This document shows positions 59,100 through 64,000 of a stretch of DNA of 64,000 nt, piece by piece. The notes under the pieces are model-generated. The model saw only the letters and a list, made by a program, of their open reading frames with translations, did no database searches and was not told where the DNA came from. The stretch is from assembly GCA_030278955.1 (NCBI GenBank), contig JAOANR010000015.1, positions 24,176,064 to 24,240,063 of the forward strand, given 5' to 3'. This DNA comes from Hygrophila difformis (Eukaryota > Streptophyta > Magnoliopsida > Lamiales > Acanthaceae). The position numbers were made by a program, and so were the translations under genes. How positions within the stretch are numbered: position 1 is the stretch's first letter; the number at the start of each line of letters is the position of its first letter.

Positions 59100-59560
59100 C
59101 AGCTGCAATTTTGAATGTGATTCGGTCTCCTCATGTAATTCGGTTTAGATCGAATTGATGCAATTCGAATTGCATGAGGTCTTCCTTCTTGATCTTGAGC
59201 TGGAATGTGGTATTCATCCATCAATTCGGTCTATGGGCCGACCGAATTGGCCTTGTCGAATTGAAGATGGCTCCTGCTTGGTTTCTTTGCTTTGAGGCAA
59301 TTCGATCTATGCAATCAATTCGGCCTAGACCGAATTGCATAGATCGAACTCCTTCTTTTCTGTTTTGCTCAAAGTCCTCTTCTTTCCATGGTGCAATTCG
59401 GTCTAGGGTCAATTCGGTTTAGACCAAATTGCCACAGACTGAATTGGTTGCTCTTCCCTTCTTCAACACTTCTCTTTTTATTCTTTTCTTCAGCAATTCG
59501 GTCTAATGAGCAATTCAGTTTAGGTCGAATTGCTTATAGACCGAATTGGTCTTCAACACT
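59100..59560 (-). repeat. Palindrome array, CAATTCGGT/ACCGAATTG type (promoter-side array, copy 3)
   Basis: About five units of the same word upstream (minus sense) of the TATA box at 59046, corresponding in place to 32525-32990. Spacers carry CTTCTTGATC- and TTCTTCAACAC-like sequence. Confidence 0.9.
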
Positions 59561-59885
59561 TAACCAAAATTTCAATTTGTGGGGTTTTCATTCTTTTTCC
59601 TATCTTTTTGATTTTTGTGGGCTATCTTATCCTTTTGCCCATCTTTTTATTCCTTTTTCTTCTCTTTTTCCTTTTTTTTTCTTCATGTTTTTGGATTTTT
59701 CTAACACAAATGCAATTAAAATTGCATATTTTGTGTCTTTCATTACCAGCTCAATATTTTTACAAATTGCATCAATCTGTCGAATTCAACTGCTTTCTTA
59801 TTGAAATAAGATGGGATTTCGATCAAAATGTCCGTCTCAGACACGAAAATGGATTGGAAATAATGGACAATTTTGGCCATTATCA

Positions 59886-61506
59886 ACATCCTCACATTTA
59901 ATACTGATCGTCCCCGAGCAGTCAGAGTCAGTGCTCCTAAGAGCATGGACTCTGCATATTCAATCCATTTGCGTGGCTTCAGAAATTTCATTCTTGTTAT
60001 ATTGGGATAATACAATCAAAATTACAAGTATTAAACTCTCTTGATTGCAGTGTTTAATGAAATGACACTTCTCACTTGGATAGGTATACAAATCAATCAT
60101 TATTGTTAATTTTTCTTGAATATATGTATAGAAAATTTTCATTGGTTTAATTCTTGAATTCAGGCATGACATGAACATTAATCAATCAAAGCAGAGCCTC
60201 ACATATAGTAGAGTCGGAAATTTCACTCACTCTCAAAGTTGGCTTTTAAACAATACGCTCATAATCAAATTCGAATAAATTCTCCCATAAGCTTGCAATT
60301 AGACCAACTCGCCACCTACTCATTTCCTCAAATCGAGATCCCGAGGTCTTATTCAAGGTTATAACGGGGCATACGGTTGCAACATTGGTATGGAAGGGAA
60401 TTATTAGGCTCAAAAGTGACATGAATCCATTCCATCATAACTTGGCATATTTTTACTTGAAATCTATGATCATCAAAATTTTCTTTCTTTCTTTTGTTTT
60501 TCTTTTCTATTGCATGACATTAGACTTTGTCTAATTTGCTTTGTCAATTGCAACTTATTTTTGTTGAACGAATCTCAACACACACATTTTTTTTTGATCG
60601 GTTTAAGAGTACCGATTGATATTTTTGATGATCATAAACTATAATGCCTTGATGGAATTGATTCGTGTACACTTGGGTCTGATTTCTTGGTCTTTTTATA
60701 AGGTTGGGAATAATATAGTGGTTTCAAAGAAAAATTAGGCTTAAAGGCTCAGCTTGGTTAATCCTAAAGGGAAAATATTTTTGGGTTTGGAATTCAAACG
60801 AAGGCCAAAATTTTGGGTTTTTCTAGGTGCCTCGATCATATGCTCAATTTCGGGAATATGGCATGGTCTTGAATCGGTCCCGATTGCAAGTTCTAGTGTC
60901 CTTTAATCGAATTGATTTTCACACAACAAAGAAATATTGAGTAAAAATGACTCGACTCAGATCTCACATGGACGGTTTGATCATGTCACACCCTTATTCT
61001 TAAATTTAGCCTTTGAAAAAAATTCTAGCAAATTATTCAATCAAATTCTCAACATGAAAATTTTGTTTTTCTTCCAAGTGATCATATCATTGGATTTTTA
61101 TAGCTCAAAACCTCAAGTATTTATATCATGCATATTTTTAATTGCTTTATCCCAATTTAATAGTTTGAAAATTTCATCCTTAGCCTAAATTCAACATGTG
61201 AATTTAGGTGACAGATTTATGCTTGTTTTATGCCGGTTATTTAATTGAAAGCAGTAAAAAGACACTGTGAACATGCAAGCATGTCACAGCTTGTTTTTGG
61301 CGTGACAGTCACTTATTCATCTTGGACTGTCACACATCTTTTTCAAAAAATATTTGAGAATTCAAAACGAAATTCTCTTTGTGGAAAGCAATAAGTACAT
61401 CAATTACAAAAGAATTCCAACAGTGTGGTCGAATGTGCACTGGATGGATGGAGATTCTAATGTATGATGTTTACATTTAAGCTCGTAGGAATGTGATCGC
61501 GTTGGC
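59886..61506. other. Non-coding interior of the LARD-like element
   Basis: AT-rich, with no open frame of note. A TGACAGT/ACTGTCA pair occurs near 61300-61330, and the decayed polypurine tract is at the 59886 border. Confidence 0.6.
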
Positions 61507-62109
61507 TCAATCTTTCTTCTCTGCATGGTGCTTGGAGGGTCTGGTGTCGTCTCTTGGAGGTGAGGGTAGTCTCCTGAGCAATCTCTCCATCAGGTTGGTT
61601 TGCTTGTCGAACATCATTTCAAACATTTTTCTTGTCTTTTCTTCGCTCTCAACCCTTTCTTGATGCTGCCTTTTCTCTCGTTCAGCCGCTTCCCTTTTCA
61701 ACTCCTCTTCTCTCTCAAGCATTCTCATCCTAAACTCATCCTCTCTCTGCATTTGCTTTTCTTGAGTTGAAACAATGACATCGGCCAAGGATTTGACACT
61801 CTGCATCATTGACTCTCCCATTTTGCTCACTGCTTCTAAAGTTTGAGAATCGGCTGGATACTGAGATACAGTCGGGCTTCTGCGAGAAGGTCGGACTGGA
61901 TGTCTTCGTGATAGGCTTGGAGTGGAAACATCAGTTCTGGGATGACTCTGAGTGGGGGCATCACCTTGAGGATATTCCTCTGCAGCAGGTCCAATTGAGG
62001 GGATTCCAGCTTCTTTTGTTGAAGGCACCACTTCAGTACGGGCTTCTTTCTTTCGTGACTTGCGCTTAGCTGGTTGCCCAGGAGTGTATCTGGATTGGGC
62101 TTCTGACTT
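61507..62109 (-). CDS. Uncharacterised charged coiled-coil ORF in the LARD-like element
   Basis: The frame is open from the LTR border at 62109 to the stop at 61507; no ATG is seen at the very start, and the start is unknown. Sequence features: a basic stretch (GQPAKRKSRKKEAR), a Ser/Pro/Arg-rich segment (RRHPVRPSRRSPTVSQYPAD), then a helical, highly charged region of about 80 residues (EKQMQREDEFRMRMLEREEE) predicted to form a coiled coil, and a tail PSPPRDDTRPSKHHAEKKD. No retroviral domain is recognised. It could be a Gag-like accessory protein, or the remnant of a longer protein cut by the LTR. The next 1.6 kb towards the 3' LTR is non-coding. Confidence 0.45.
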   Translation of the reverse strand, partial: KSEAQSRYTPGQPAKRKSRKKEARTEVVPSTKEAGIPSIGPAAEEYPQGDAPTQSHPRTDVSTPSLSRRHPVRPSRRSPTVSQYPADSQTLEAVSKMGESMMQSVKSLADVIVSTQEKQMQREDEFRMRMLEREEELKREAAEREKRQHQERVESEEKTRKMFEMMFDKQTNLMERLLRRLPSPPRDDTRPSKHHAEKKD

Positions 62110-64000
62110 GAAACTTTTGACAATTTCCGCACACGAGTATTTCTATAAAATATCCCAGGTTAAATTTATTAAATGAAAAGAGTTATGATTCATGGGAAGG
62201 GGTTTAAGGATATATTCCACTTTTTATTACTCATGTGGGAAACTTGATTTCAAATGACGCAATGATCCTCCCTGGCATGAAACTTTTGACAATTTTCACG
62301 GTGTAGCCGGGATAGATAGTTTAATCTTGACCTTCAGTCTGTCACACTGAAGGTCCCCGGCCGTAGTCATCATGAAATTTATCATAGTTTCGCGTCATGA
62401 AGATCCTCTGCCTTGAAAATTTTGACACATTTCCCATTATATGAGTATTTTCTGAAAAACAATAATCCTGGTTTTCAATTTTATTTAAATGAAACCAATT
62501 TATGATGGCGGAGTTAAGATTAGGGATATATTTATAGGTTGTCTCGTTTTTATTACTCGTGTTTAAGAAACTGTGGCCCGAAAGCGCACGGTGTCAAAAA
62601 TTGCAGTAATTTATAGTAAGACCGGATCGTTCACTGGAGGATGTGCGATAGAAGCAGGGCCCACGTCGTTTTACTGGATTTTCCATTCGTATTGCTCCAA
62701 ATGGTTTTGAAAAGTGATTAACAACTACTGACTGAATTTAAACTAGATTACGAAAGCACTTAAATCTATTATACAAAGCCAATAAGTCTATTCTAGAAAG
62801 CGGGTAAAGTTACTCTAAACAAATGCGATAAACACTATCTATGGAAGCAGTGAAAATTTACATTATGCCAGCAGTGAAGCTGAATCACAATGTAGACAGA
62901 AGGGACAGGAAGAAAAGAATAAAAATTGGACAAGATTTAGATAAAGCAGTATTAAACTTCCATTTTTATACACAGATCTTTGCTTGGAATAATTCTATCA
63001 GATAGCTAATTCTCATGCTCTCAATAATGCTTTCCCTTTAACAGACAGGTACTTACAATATGAGTTTACATGTTCTTAAGACCACAGATTCTAAGATACC
63101 ACAAATTTGTAACTGCCCTGGCCTGGGTATGTTACTTCATCCGCGGTGGAAAAGCAACACCTGACAAATCATTTATTGAAATGCCAAGTACTACTATCAT
63201 TCCCCCATGTCACACCCAAAGATTCTAATCAAGCTCTGAACTATCCCTTAACTGTCGATCCTAGTAGCAGTTACGCAACTCTCAATACAACCGAGTGACC
63301 TCTAATGAAAGCGGTTAAAAGAAAGCAGTAAAGAAAGCATTTAAAACCTATCACTCGGAGGTTTTGAAGGCCTGACCCTGGTAGTAAAAGACAGCACCCA
63401 GTCAAGATGACTGGGTATGGATCAAGAATTCCCGGCTCTCGGTGAAATGCTCGCAGTGTTCACTTCCTTCCGGGTGGTTGTGAGATACAAACTAATGAAA
63501 CAGACTAATAAATAAGTTTGTTCCAGATGTACTCACTCAGGACTCAAAAATAGGCTTTGGCAGAAGAGGATAGCAGTTGAAAGAAAACTCAACCCTATCT
63601 TAGAAAATAACCTAGGCCTGGATGATGTTCCTCTAAAATTATTTATTACACTGTATTTGAGTCCAAGTGGACCCCATCTCGGTGTAATATTTAATTTTAG
63701 ATTCCCAACAAACAGCAATTTTGGAAAATAAAGGATTTGAAAATCATTCCCTGAACAGGTACTAGACTCTCAGTTAAAACACAGATCCTTTCAGTCTAGG
63801 TGAGACCTAATCGCTGACTCTGCTTCTAATTTTCCAAAATCAACCCTTGACAGAATATGAATTAGTCATAACTGAGGAATTTATCCCTTACTCAGATCCG
63901 GACTTTATAAAGGAGTTTTTGTTGGGAATTTCATACGCAATATCTGTTTGAATGCAGACTTCTGATGTCCAAGGGAAGGATCCCAAAATAATTACAGACC
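62110..64000 (-). repeat. Giant LTR family, copy 4 (5' LTR, partial at the window edge)
   Basis: It starts TGAAACTTTTGACAATTTCC on the plus strand and aligns with 54928 onwards: GTCAAAAATTGCAGTAATTT near 62596, AAGACCGGATCGTTCACTGG, AACAGACAGGTACTTACA and the AGAAAGCAGTAAAG block near 63325. The window ends before its arrays are reached. Confidence 0.9.

Larger units (their letters stand above)
54928..59885 (-). repeat. Giant LTR family, copy 3 (3' LTR, 4958 bp)
   Basis: Reverse orientation; on the plus strand it starts TGAAACTTTTGACAATTT and ends GGCCATTATCA. It aligns in order with 32230-37101, including GTCAAAAATTGCAGTAATTT near 55400, the AGAAAGC(A/G)GTAAAG block near 56110 and the AAGGGACCTTTTCGCC pair near 57240 and 57345. 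The TATA box is at 59046-59052 (minus). Its palindrome arrays use a different word from copies 1 and 2. Confidence 0.9.
54928..64000 (-). mobile_element. LARD-like retrotransposon with giant LTRs (runs off the window)
   Basis: In reverse orientation: 5' LTR from beyond 64000 to 62110, internal region 62109-59886 (2224 bp), 3' LTR 59885-54928. The border at 59886 reads AAATGTGAGGATGT then TGATAATGG on the minus strand, like the decayed polypurine tract that precedes TGATAA-type LTRs in large plant Gypsy elements. No canonical primer binding site is visible at 62109. Flanks of the 54928-59885 LTR (GTGTA and ACATC) do not match each other, as expected if it is one LTR of a longer element. The other outer flank is outside the window. 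Confidence 0.7.

Noticed and set aside
54928..59885. Independent solo LTR
   Set aside because: Flanks GTGTA and ACATC do not match, and the 59886 side looks like a polypurine tract, so it is better read as the 3' LTR of a longer element.

Overview
This is a piece of nuclear genome from a dicot plant. The evidence is a GPAT-type glycerol-3-phosphate acyltransferase with a plant gene structure, an intron-bearing plant mobile domain (PMD) gene, AT-rich intergenic DNA, Stowaway-type MITEs, and dense nested LTR retrotransposons. The style of the PMD gene and of the repeats suggests an asterid, perhaps Lamiales, but that is a weak inference. No bacterial, organellar or CRISPR sequence is seen.

Layout. 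1-940: 5' end of a minus-strand Copia element. 1133-5206: an old hAT-like element with a CACTA element nested in it; the CACTA carries two captured, correctly spliceable exons of a short-chain dehydrogenase. 6667-7080 and 24935-25612: two small plus-strand genes for secreted proline-rich repeat proteins, apparently relatives, each with a TATA box about 65 bp before the ATG. 7.4-8.6 kb: foldback and MITE structures. 9763-21705: a nest of a Gypsy LTR, a second Gypsy LTR in reverse, and one copy of a giant (about 4.9 kb) LTR, itself hit by a hAT MITE and a 940-bp solo LTR. 27051-29794 (minus): a complete-looking two-exon GPAT gene with a Stowaway MITE in its intron. 30913-45873 (plus): a broken multi-exon PMD gene containing three insertions with perfect 5-bp target duplications: a 4872-bp solo giant LTR (CAACC), an internally deleted Copia element (ATTTC) and a 2920-bp Gypsy solo LTR (ACCAT). 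45880-54927 (minus): a decayed Gypsy coding remnant split by a young 7.3-kb TR-GAG-type element (GCCAC). 54928-64000: a LARD-like element built from two giant LTRs around a 2.2-kb internal region with one short ORF.

Four LTR copies of the giant family are present (14351-21696, 32230-37101, 54928-59885, 62110 to the window end). Three of them are long enough to show arrays of short palindromes at matching positions, one upstream of the putative TATA box and one in the transcribed part. The palindrome words differ between copies: GTGCGGT/ACCGCAC, CAATTCGGT/ACCGAATTG and CACGTCG/CGACGTG. Position and dyad symmetry are conserved while sequence is replaced. This is the most unusual signal in the window. 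Only three loci look like live host genes: GPAT and the two proline-rich protein genes. Everything else is mobile-element DNA, gene remnants, or sequence in which I recognise nothing.
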